Shown here piece by piece: positions 29,568-37,072 of a stretch of 50,399 nt of DNA (its first letter is position 1; the number at the start of each line of letters is the position of its first letter). Position numbers and translations under genes: made by a program. Source of the stretch: Planctomycetota bacterium (GTDB taxonomy: Bacteria > Planctomycetota > Phycisphaerae > WQYP01). Below the pieces are notes generated by a model. That model saw only the letters and a list, made by a program, of their open reading frames with translations. It had not been told where the DNA came from and did not search any database. The DNA lies in contig JAKBMM010000014.1 in the NCBI GenBank assembly GCA_021831565.1, positions 1 through 50,399 on the forward strand, written 5' to 3'.

Positions 29568-30383
29568 TCAGTCTCGGCAGAGAGTCAGCATAGATGAAAG
29601 ATCACCGTCTCTGCGATCCACAATTCTGAGTCTGGCTCCATTATCGATCAGATCGCGCACGAAAGCTTCTACATTATACGGAGGATGCAGTTCGATCGTC
29701 AGGCATCGGACGCGCCCGATCCATTCACGGCAGTTGGCAAACACTTCGCGTTCGGCCCCCTCGATATCGCACTTCATGATGTCAATCTCGGAATCGAAGC
29801 CAGCTCTCATCAGAATTTCTGGCACAGTCAAGGTATCGATGCTCTCCGCCCCCTCGGAGGCATCGACCATCGAATACCCTGATGTCAATCTTCCGATACG
29901 GTATAGCGAGGCTTGGCCGTTTTTTGCGGCGGCACAAGCCCGAATTAGCTTCACAGCGTCGCCATTGCCCGACGCTTGCACGTTCATGCGGCAAACATCT
30001 AAGTTCGCAGTGTCGGGTTCTACTGTTACGATGTGGGCCTGAGGATAGTGCAGAATTGCGAAGCGAGTGAATAACCCGCAATTGCCCCCCAGATCCACGA
30101 TGAGGCGAACTTCTGAGGCAAGGTTTCCGGGCGGGTAACGGAGAAGCGCATTGTAAAACCGATCGATGAAAATTTCCCAAAAAATACCAAAATCAGCAGT
30201 TCCCGGTCGAAGAAATAATTTCCCAGGCGATTCCGGATGGGCAAATTGAACAGGCCGTATTTCTTTGAGAATTTGCTTGCGAACCATTTTCTCAAGAAAA
30301 CGGAAACGCCGAAATCGCAGCCACTCGGACATGGTTGCGAAATGGCGAAACCTCGGACGGGTAATCGGGTGGCGCTGTTCCAT
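29568..30383 (-). CDS. FkbM-family methyltransferase
   Basis: About 271 residues. SAM motif I is LIVDLGGNCGLFTRFA, followed by HIVTVEPDTANLDVCRMNV and the FkbM signature DIMKCDIEGAEREVFANC, with TIELHPPYN near the end. FkbM enzymes O-methylate sugars or polyketides; in glycan loci they usually cap polysaccharides. The ATG at 30383 has no strong ribosome-binding site. An in-frame ATG at 30572 would add 63 poorly conserved residues, and TACAATTATAAATG just before it looks more like a promoter -10 region. The 30384-30617 interval holds nothing else recognisable. Confidence 0.75.
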   Translation of the reverse strand: MEQRHPITRPRFRHFATMSEWLRFRRFRFLEKMVRKQILKEIRPVQFAHPESPGKLFLRPGTADFGIFWEIFIDRFYNALLRYPPGNLASEVRLIVDLGGNCGLFTRFAILHYPQAHIVTVEPDTANLDVCRMNVQASGNGDAVKLIRACAAAKNGQASLYRIGRLTSGYSMVDASEGAESIDTLTVPEILMRAGFDSEIDIMKCDIEGAEREVFANCREWIGRVRCLTIELHPPYNVEAFVRDLIDNGARLRIVDRRDGDLSSMLTLCRD

Positions 30384-30617
30384 GATGGTTACCGAAATCC
30401 GGCTCACAAAAAAAATCTGTAGCAACTGTGAAGAGGCCGCATGAGTATCTCCGCTGTTGGACGGCCTCTCTCGAATCAACATCCGAGCTTCGCTCTCGCG
30501 CAGGAAAGAGAGAGCCACTTGCGTTTCCCCCAGATCCCAGCGGAAGGTGGGAGACACCCCCAAAACCATCATTTATAATTGTATTTGGGGCCTGCGTCTA
30601 TATCGGCTGCGTGTGGA

Positions 30618-30743
30618 CTACATTTTAACCGCCGTTCCCGCAAGTGTTTTCGCCTCGCGCAGGCTCTCCCGTGTGCAGCGAATAATATCCGCACGGTTGT
30701 GTGTGGGAATGAGAACGGAGATGGCGAGAAGACCTGAAGCCAT
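30618..30743 (-). pseudogene. 5' fragment of a second GT2 glycosyltransferase gene
   Basis: 41 codons then a stop. The peptide begins MASGLLAISVLIPTHNRADI and continues SLREAKTLAG, matching the start of the intact GT2 protein (MASDHLAISVLIPTHNRADL). DNA similarity continues upstream of the start codon to about 30835, in parallel with 29431-29516. The catalytic region is gone. The rest of 30744-30989 contains the upstream part of this duplicate and presumably the promoter of the divergent gene at 30990. Confidence 0.75.
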
Positions 30744-30989
30744 AATGCCCCTTGCGTGAGGTCCAAGAGCTGTCCCCATTCCTGGCGCGCCGTGCGCACA
30801 CTTGCCCACGAGTGCGCCACCCGTCGCCTGTGTCTTCGCGGCCGGCAACCATCCAGCAACCATCCCTATTGTCGAACCAGACGGTATAATTCGCAATCGC
30901 CGCCGCTTGTCGGTGGTTGTATCAATGAGATTCCGCCGCGTATAACATGACGGCGGAGAAATCAGCAGGGCTATTCCGGCGGACGTGAA

Positions 30990-31781
30990 ATGATCCATCT
31001 GCGCAAGCCCATTGTGTGGCGGCGATTGAAAAAAAACCTGTATCGCCCCTGGGAAAAATATGCTGGAAAAGCCGATTTTTTCGCCGCTTACCTGCGCTTC
31101 TGCCGGCTGGCCGCGGCAGATCATCGGTTTGCGATCCGCTGGCGGGATCGCGCTCCGGAGGGAGAAGACAAGGCCCCAAGAGTCGGCGGGGGAGCAAATT
31201 ATGCGTGCCACGCCGCCTGGGCGGCGCGCCAGCTGGAGAGCATAAATACATCTTATCATATAGACATAACAAATGATATGTTTCTTTATGATTTAGCCAT
31301 GTCCGCGGCGCCGCCCCGCGAAGGCGGCTATCGCCCGGCCCGGCTGCGTCTGGGCGACCTGGCCGCCGGCCGCGGCGATCTGCTGCGCCTGCCTTTTCCC
31401 GACGAGAGCGTGGATTCCATTTCCTGCATGCACGTGGTGGAGCACGCGGGGCTGGGCCGATACGGCGATCCGCTGAATCCGCAGGGAGATCTCCAGGCGA
31501 TCCGCGAGTTGCAGCGTGTGGTTCGCCCCGGCGGATATCTGCTGCTGATCGTGCCGGTAGGCCGGGCGCGCATCCGTTTTAACGCCAACCGGGTTTATTC
31601 TCCCGCCCAGATGCTTTCCTATTTTCATGACATGACGCTTCTCGAATCCATCCTGATCCCTGATGACAATCAGCGCCCGGAATGTCTGATTTCCGGTACG
31701 CCGGAAGAAATGTTTCATCAGCAACTGGAAGGCACGGGGTGTTTCCTGTTTCAACGTCCGCGGCGGACACCATCTTCCTGA
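30990..31781 (+). CDS. DUF268-family protein, methyltransferase-like
   Basis: 263 residues. The centre and C-terminus match the DUF268 pattern: YHIDITND, LRLGDLAAGRGDLLRLPFPD, ESVDSISCMHVVEHAGLGRY, GDPLNPQGD, ELQRVVRPGGYLLLIVPVGR and RFNANRVYSPAQMLSYF. The fold resembles class I methyltransferases (the HVVEH and RPGG motifs), but the canonical glycine-rich SAM loop is not obvious, so activity is uncertain. These proteins are common in polysaccharide loci. A markedly AT-rich patch at about 31240-31305, inside the conserved HIDI segment, contrasts with the GC-rich rest of the gene. It is the first of the plus-strand glycan genes. Confidence 0.7.
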   Translation: MIHLRKPIVWRRLKKNLYRPWEKYAGKADFFAAYLRFCRLAAADHRFAIRWRDRAPEGEDKAPRVGGGANYACHAAWAARQLESINTSYHIDITNDMFLYDLAMSAAPPREGGYRPARLRLGDLAAGRGDLLRLPFPDESVDSISCMHVVEHAGLGRYGDPLNPQGDLQAIRELQRVVRPGGYLLLIVPVGRARIRFNANRVYSPAQMLSYFHDMTLLESILIPDDNQRPECLISGTPEEMFHQQLEGTGCFLFQRPRRTPSS

Positions 31782-32079
31782 ATTCCTCCCCCGTCACATC
31801 CTGCCCGTTCGCATGGCGCCAACGAGCCTCTTACCGGCTGGCGGCTTTTGCGCAGAGCCTACCGCGGCTACCGCTGGTCTGTGGTTTGCAGGCTACTCGT
31901 TCCCGACGATTGAAGATAAAATGGGATCAGGTTGCATGACGCACGCCCACCGATGGGCGGTGCGGAAGGATGCGAGCTGTTGCACCGCGCCGACGGATGG
32001 ATATCCGCCGACAACCGGAAGGGAGCGCCAATTGCCTCGTCGCCCGTTCGGATTTCTGCACCGGTTGACCCGCGATGAG

Positions 32080-33093
32080 ATGGACGCGAACGAATTTCTC
32101 ACTTGTCCCCCCACGATGATTCCCCGGATGGACATGCGGGACGTTGAACATATTGTCTTTTATAATCACTTTCATAATGGCGACGTTTATCTGGCGCGGG
32201 GGATTTTGGAAGGGATGGTGCGCGCTTATCCAAACAAACGGTACACCTACGCACACGGTTGTCCCCCCGACCTCCTGCGGGATATCGACGCGATCCGGCA
32301 TGATGGGGAACTGTTGCGCCGTCTGCCGAAAGACCGTCCCTACATGATCAACAAGCCGGCGGGAACGGTGTTTATCAATACCTGGATCGGGTGTCTGGGA
32401 CCCTCCATTGTCCAGCAGCGCGGCGGCGTCAACATTGTTCTTCTGCATCAGATTCTCGCGGCTACGGTGAAAAGAACGCTGGGCGCGGACATCCTGCCGC
32501 TGGCCCAGTGCGTACCCGATCCGGACTATTCAAAATTCCACATCCAGACTATCCGCGAATTTGCCGAAAGCGACACCCGGCGGAAAATTCTTATTTCCAA
32601 CGGAAATCCTCTCTCCGGCCAAAGCGCCCCATTTGATTTCACGCCTTTTGTCGCGCGTCTGGCCCGCCATTTTCCGGACGTTCTGTTTATTCTGACCAAT
32701 TCCGGCGCACCAGAGCCGCGTCTTTCCAACGTGATTCATTCCACAGACATCATTCAAAAAAAAGGCCCGGATTTAAACGAAAATGGCTATCTGAGCACCT
32801 TCTGCGACGCCATCATAGGCCGGAGTTCGGGAGCGTATACATATTCCATCAATCAGGCCAATCTGCGGACGCGAAAGCTTTTTCTGAGCTTCGTCAACTT
32901 GCCTATCGAAGCCAGTCTGGGATTCGACGAACCGGTATTCTCCGGCCGCTGTTTGTTCATCGCCTCGAACGATTATCGCGAACACTTCATGCTTCGGCGC
33001 ATGATTCAGGGGGTGCAAGCGGCGGTTGCGACCGGCCCGTTTCCAAGCGGACCGCCTGGCGCCCGAGACGAGACGGCGCTCGAGTACCGATAG
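32080..33093 (+). CDS. unrecognised protein of the glycan cluster
   Basis: About 337 residues, not assigned to a family. Recognisable segments: VEHIVFYNHFHNGDVYLARG near the N-terminus, YTYAHGCPPDLLRDID, VFINTWIGCLGP, RKILISNGNPLSGQ and FCDAIIGRSSGAYTYSINQ. The layout (an N-terminal loop with NGD, a middle linker, a C-terminal SSGAY loop) recalls GT-B-fold glycosyltransferases such as heptosyltransferase relatives, but this is only a resemblance. Start uncertain: the frame is open from 31813, yet codons before 32080 look non-coding; ATGs at 32116, 32128 and 32134 are alternatives. It lies between the DUF268 and DUF4254-like genes. Confidence 0.6.
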   Translation: MDANEFLTCPPTMIPRMDMRDVEHIVFYNHFHNGDVYLARGILEGMVRAYPNKRYTYAHGCPPDLLRDIDAIRHDGELLRRLPKDRPYMINKPAGTVFINTWIGCLGPSIVQQRGGVNIVLLHQILAATVKRTLGADILPLAQCVPDPDYSKFHIQTIREFAESDTRRKILISNGNPLSGQSAPFDFTPFVARLARHFPDVLFILTNSGAPEPRLSNVIHSTDIIQKKGPDLNENGYLSTFCDAIIGRSSGAYTYSINQANLRTRKLFLSFVNLPIEASLGFDEPVFSGRCLFIASNDYREHFMLRRMIQGVQAAVATGPFPSGPPGARDETALEYR

Positions 33094-33209
33094 CCCTGGG
33101 GATTCAGGCAGGGGGATTCCGGAAGACTTGTCCTTCCGCCTTACCCGACGGATAATGGCTTGGCGCCAGTGGCGTATATGGGAACAGCGATAAACAGGGC
33201 CGCCGATCC

Positions 33210-33674
33210 ATGGCTGAAACCCTTGGCTCTCTGTGTGACAAACTGACTGTGGTCAAACTCAAGCAGTGGCATACCAGGCATATCCCGCGCCGACAATGCC
33301 TGTCGCGCCAAGAAAGCGCCCTGCAACGGGAAATCAATGAATTCATTGCTGACGCCCTGACGGGTCGAATTCCGAAAGAGCGGCTTCAATTTGAAGCCAA
33401 CAAAGTGTATAGGAAAAAAGGCAATGCGGTCGCCGCCGTGCAGGGCGAACTGGGCGAGGTTTTTTCCCGATTGGCCGAGGTCAACTGCGCGCTCTGGCAT
33501 GAGCAGGAAAAAGTATATGCCTTTGAGAAGGTTGCAGATCGGGAAAAATGTTCCGTAGTGAAGAAACTGGCGCTGCTCAATCTGGAAAGAAACCGGTGTA
33601 TGGAGGCCATCGATAAAAACTTCCTGCGCTGCGTGCGGCGGAAAAGACGAACAGCGGGGCGGCGATGCACCTGA
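33210..33674 (+). CDS. DUF4254-like conserved hypothetical protein
   Basis: 154 residues, soluble and mostly helical. Segments of the kind seen in DUF4254 proteins are present: SLCDKLTVVKLKQWH at the N-terminus, then LAEVNCALWHEQEKVYAFE and KKLALLNLERNRCMEAIDKN. These proteins occur beside glycosyltransferase and methyltransferase genes, but the function is unknown. The ATG is preceded by a weak AGGG. The stop overlaps the start of the next gene by 10 nt, so the two are probably translated together. Confidence 0.6.
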   Translation: MAETLGSLCDKLTVVKLKQWHTRHIPRRQCLSRQESALQREINEFIADALTGRIPKERLQFEANKVYRKKGNAVAAVQGELGEVFSRLAEVNCALWHEQEKVYAFEKVADREKCSVVKKLALLNLERNRCMEAIDKNFLRCVRRKRRTAGRRCT

Positions 33675-34945
33675 CAAAACGTCAAACCTGCCGACTCTGT
33701 GGATGCCGATCTCTGGTGCGAGTCATTGATCTGGGAGAGCAGTACCTGCAGGGATCTTTTCTCAAACCCGGTCAAGAGTCTCCGCCGCTGCGAAAAATTC
33801 CCACCGCGCTGGTTCGTTGCGATCCCACAAAAGAAGAAAAAGCCTGCGGCCTTCTACAAATGGAGTACACGGTCCCGCCGCAGATACTATATTCCTCTTA
33901 TTGGTACCGCTCCGGCACCAATCAGACGATGCGCGATCATCTGCGGAGCATCGCCACGGAAGCCGCGGCGCTGAGCAATGCCAGCCGGGCCATGGTTCTG
34001 GACATTGGCTGCAACGACGGCACCTTGCTCGGATATTATCCGGATGACTACAGCAAGGTTGGCGTGGATCCCGCGAATGTGGCCCTGTCCAGCCCGATAC
34101 GGTTCCAATTGATCCAGGACGTCTTTCCCTCCGAGGAATTGCGGAATGTTCCGGGGTTCAGGAAGTTCGACATCATCACATCAATCGCCATGTTTTACGA
34201 TCTGGAAGATCCGGTTGCCTTTGCGCGGGGCATCCGTGAATTTCTCGCGCCGGATGGCGTATGGATTTTCGAAATGTCGTACATGCCGTCGATGCTGGAA
34301 ACCAACTCCTACGACACCATCTGCCATGAGCACCTGGAATATTACAGTCTGGCCGTCATTGAAAATATCCTCCGGCGGGCCGATCTTAAGGCGTTCCGCG
34401 CCACTCTCAACCCGATTAACGGCGGAAGCATCCGGGTGTACGCGGCGCATATCGCCAATTTTCGATTCAAGAATCCGGCGTATACGGAAGAGTTGCGCAA
34501 CCTGCGGCAGAGGGAGTTTGATATGGAACTGGACACGGATAAGCCCTATCGCAATTTTCAGGACCGGATCAACGTGCATCGGCAGGAATTGAACGCTCTG
34601 CTCAAGAAGCTCAAACGCGATGGCAAGCGTCTTCATATTTATGGCGCCTCCACCAAGGGCAATACGATCCTGCAATGGTGTGGAATCGATAACCGCATCA
34701 TCGATTTCGCGGCGGAACGCAATCCCGATAAATTCGGCGCGCAAACTCTCGGAACGGACATCCCGATTATCAGCGAAGAGGATTCCCGGAAAATGCGACC
34801 GGATTATTATCTGGTGCTGCCGTGGCATTTCGCGACGGAATTTCTCGCCCGGGAGCGGGAAACCATCGCCGGGGGTACGGGCATGATCTTTCCTTTGCCG
34901 CATATCAAAATTGTGGATAAGAATTCCCTCCCGGCAATGTTCTGA
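33665..34945 (+). CDS. C-methyltransferase of the NDP-hexose type
   Basis: 426 residues. The N-terminal zinc-binding region has CRLCG (Cys9, Cys12) and a later VRC. The SAM domain has MVLDIGCNDGTLLGYYP and FDIITSIAMFYDLEDP. The signature FEMSYMPSMLETNSYDTICHE with HLEYYSL is characteristic of the TylCIII/TcaB9 group, and a C-terminal Rossmann-like domain (RLHIYGASTKGNTILQWCG) completes the family's three-domain plan. Members add a methyl branch to carbon 3 of a nucleotide-linked keto-sugar. This implies that the surface glycan may contain a branched deoxy-sugar. It overlaps the DUF4254-like gene and precedes the dehydratase-like gene by 28 nt. Confidence 0.85.
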   Translation: MHLTKRQTCRLCGCRSLVRVIDLGEQYLQGSFLKPGQESPPLRKIPTALVRCDPTKEEKACGLLQMEYTVPPQILYSSYWYRSGTNQTMRDHLRSIATEAAALSNASRAMVLDIGCNDGTLLGYYPDDYSKVGVDPANVALSSPIRFQLIQDVFPSEELRNVPGFRKFDIITSIAMFYDLEDPVAFARGIREFLAPDGVWIFEMSYMPSMLETNSYDTICHEHLEYYSLAVIENILRRADLKAFRATLNPINGGSIRVYAAHIANFRFKNPAYTEELRNLRQREFDMELDTDKPYRNFQDRINVHRQELNALLKKLKRDGKRLHIYGASTKGNTILQWCGIDNRIIDFAAERNPDKFGAQTLGTDIPIISEEDSRKMRPDYYLVLPWHFATEFLARERETIAGGTGMIFPLPHIKIVDKNSLPAMF

Positions 34946-34973
34946 ACGGTTCTTTTGGGGATGTGGCCGGAGA

Positions 34974-35873
34974 ATGTCCAAGGCGATTATTTTCGGAGCC
35001 GGTGGCCAGACCGGATACTACTTAAGCCGGTTGCTTTCCGACCGTGGTGTGCACGTCGTAAAAACATCCTTGCACGGGTCGGATGTTCCGGTTGATGTGG
35101 CTTGTTTTTCCGCGGTGGAAAATCTCATTGGCCGGTGTCAACCGGACATGCTCTTTCACCTCGCCTCGAAATCAACCACGCAACATGACGCGGTCTTCGA
35201 CAACCACGCCGCCATCACCACCGGCACCCTGAATATTCTGGAGGCAGCGCGGCGGCATGCTCCCCAGGCGCGGATTTTCATCACCGGCAGCGGACTGCAG
35301 TTTGCCAACACCGGCGAACCGATTGCCGAGGAGGCCCCCTTTGCGGCATCCAGTCCGTACGCCGTCGCCAGGATTTCCGCCACCTATGCGGCGCGGTATT
35401 ACCGCCGCCGGGGACTTGCTGTTTACGTAGGCTATCTTTTTCATCATGAGAGTCCCCATCGGCCGCCGCAATATGTCAGCCAACAGGTGGCGCAGGCGGC
35501 GCGGGCCATTGCTGCGGGACGAGAACATCGACTGGATATCGGAGATCTCACGGTCCGCAGGGAATGGACCTTTGCGGGGGATGTGGCGGAGGCGATCGCC
35601 ATCCTGACACAACAGGACCGGGTGAGGGAAGCGGTGATCGGCTCCGGCCAGGGGTATACGATCGAACAATGGGTCGAGGCATGCTTTTCATCGGCTAAAC
35701 TGGAGTGGAAAAGATATGTTCATATAATTCCTGGATTCCAACCGGATTACCAGCAGCTTGTTTCCAATCCCCATCGCATATTCAGCCTCGGCTGGAAACC
35801 GGTGATGCCGCTGGGCGAGCTGGCCCGGCTGATGGTCGCCGGCGAGATACCATTCCGGCGCGCCGGGGGATAA
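34974..35873 (+). CDS. GDP-mannose dehydratase-like extended SDR with altered active site
   Basis: 299 residues. The Rossmann motif IIFGAGGQTGYYLSRLL, DMLFHLASKST and LNILEAARRH are those of extended SDRs close to GDP-mannose 4,6-dehydratase; ASSPYAVARISATYAARYY is the catalytic region and REWTFAGDVAEAI the late signature. The YxxxK motif reads YAVAR, so the catalytic lysine is replaced by arginine. If that is not a sequencing error, activity may be changed or lost. The ATG at 34974 fits the start of the fold better than one at 34911 that overlaps the previous gene. It probably makes or binds a nucleotide-sugar for the neighbouring C-methyltransferase. Confidence 0.8.
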   Translation: MSKAIIFGAGGQTGYYLSRLLSDRGVHVVKTSLHGSDVPVDVACFSAVENLIGRCQPDMLFHLASKSTTQHDAVFDNHAAITTGTLNILEAARRHAPQARIFITGSGLQFANTGEPIAEEAPFAASSPYAVARISATYAARYYRRRGLAVYVGYLFHHESPHRPPQYVSQQVAQAARAIAAGREHRLDIGDLTVRREWTFAGDVAEAIAILTQQDRVREAVIGSGQGYTIEQWVEACFSSAKLEWKRYVHIIPGFQPDYQQLVSNPHRIFSLGWKPVMPLGELARLMVAGEIPFRRAGG

Positions 35874-35952
35874 AAGAACCAGGGATGCGGTCGATCTTTG
35901 TCACGGCAAAAGTCGATCGGTGAATCAGGGCGGACCGCGTTGGGTTAGCGTT

Positions 35953-36726
35953 TTACACATCAATAAACTCTGCCCGCCTCTTTTGTATGTGGACGGGACC
36001 GACGGGAACTTTTTCTATAGCCAGTGGCTCAAACCGCCCGGAGACCAAATCATTCCGCACAAAAAAAAGGTTCACCAGTCTGGTGTAGGCAACGGGAGTG
36101 TAACCTTTGGCGCGGGCGAGTTTGTAGAGTGCCGCGGCGCTGGCTCCAAAAAACATCGTGCCATCCCATTGATGACGCGGGTTGTAGGGAATGGATTTAC
36201 TCTCTGCGGGTCCGAAGTTGGCGTTATATTCCGCCACAATGACCCGGGGATGAAATTGGGCGAGCGATTGGAAAATCCAGTAATCGTTCCCATCTATATC
36301 AATGCTCAATAAATCGAAATCCTCCGGGATATTCACTTGCGCCAGAATATGGTCCAGCCGCCCCTGTCCTTCACAACCGACGTACCGGCAAAGAGTCCGG
36401 ATCCGGGGATGGGCCGCCATGTTGCGGCGGAGTTTTTTGAATTTTTTCGGGTCCCCCTCAATGTATAAACCATCCCAGCCTTTTTTTACAAGGGCGTAGG
36501 TATTACTGAAAAGAATTCCATCCCAGGCTCCGAATTCCACAAAGGTTCCCCTGATCACCGATAGTCGGCGAAATATCTCTTGAATGATGCCATCTTCTCC
36601 TCCCTGGCTGGCGTTGCGATCCGGGCAGAAGTTTCGTTGATATTGACTACTCAAATCACCGCCGCCGTTTTCCCGGTTGGCGGTGAATACGCCGAAACGA
36701 ATGGCGAATTGAGATTTTGTATTCAT
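35953..36726 (-). CDS. FkbM-like SAM-dependent methyltransferase
   Basis: 257 residues. TFVEFGAWDGILFSNTYAL is the SAM-binding motif, LYIEGDPKKFKKLRRNM follows as the ribose-binding strand, and FDLLSIDIDGNDYWIFQSL is the variant of the FkbM signature found in exopolysaccharide-locus methyltransferases. It is distinct from the FkbM gene at 29568 (low similarity). It is transcribed towards the plus-strand glycan genes, leaving a short convergent gap of about 80 nt. The start at 36726 has no strong ribosome-binding site. Confidence 0.75.
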   Translation of the reverse strand: MNTKSQFAIRFGVFTANRENGGGDLSSQYQRNFCPDRNASQGGEDGIIQEIFRRLSVIRGTFVEFGAWDGILFSNTYALVKKGWDGLYIEGDPKKFKKLRRNMAAHPRIRTLCRYVGCEGQGRLDHILAQVNIPEDFDLLSIDIDGNDYWIFQSLAQFHPRVIVAEYNANFGPAESKSIPYNPRHQWDGTMFFGASAAALYKLARAKGYTPVAYTRLVNLFFVRNDLVSGRFEPLAIEKVPVGPVHIQKRRAEFIDV

Positions 36727-37072
36727 ATCGCGGTAGAGCAGCCGTTCTTAGAACCGCCTGTCGGCGCACCTTACGACCGGACATATTCGCGGCAAAAACT
36801 CTCCCCATTCAGGTATCACGCGAGTATAAGCGGCCAAATTGTCGCGGTCAATTTACTCTCACTAGAGATACCATGCGGGTGAAAACTACGCTGGCGGTTT
36901 GGCTGCGGATCGGGTTTACTGTTGGTTCGTCCTGATGGCCGCCTGGTTGCGTCTGCCTGTTCCGATTCCGGTAGCCGCCGAAATCGGGATGCAGATGGGC
37001 GCCACACTTGTCCGCCCCGACCAGGCAGATCCCGATTGCATATCGGGACCGGTGAAATCAAGAGGCGCAACG
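36727..37072. other. divergent intergenic region with no gene recognised
   Basis: Lies between the minus-strand FkbM-like gene and the AddA-like gene. The frame of the helicase is open back to 36899, but the residues there look unlike the family. No repeat, RNA gene or convincing promoter was identified; the AT-richer 36830-36880 part is the likeliest promoter area. Confidence 0.4.

Noticed and set aside
31813-32079. N-terminal extension of the unrecognised glycan protein from an ATG at 31813
   Set aside because: The encoded residues are low in conservation-like features and the DNA looks non-coding; the recognisable protein begins near 32080-32134.
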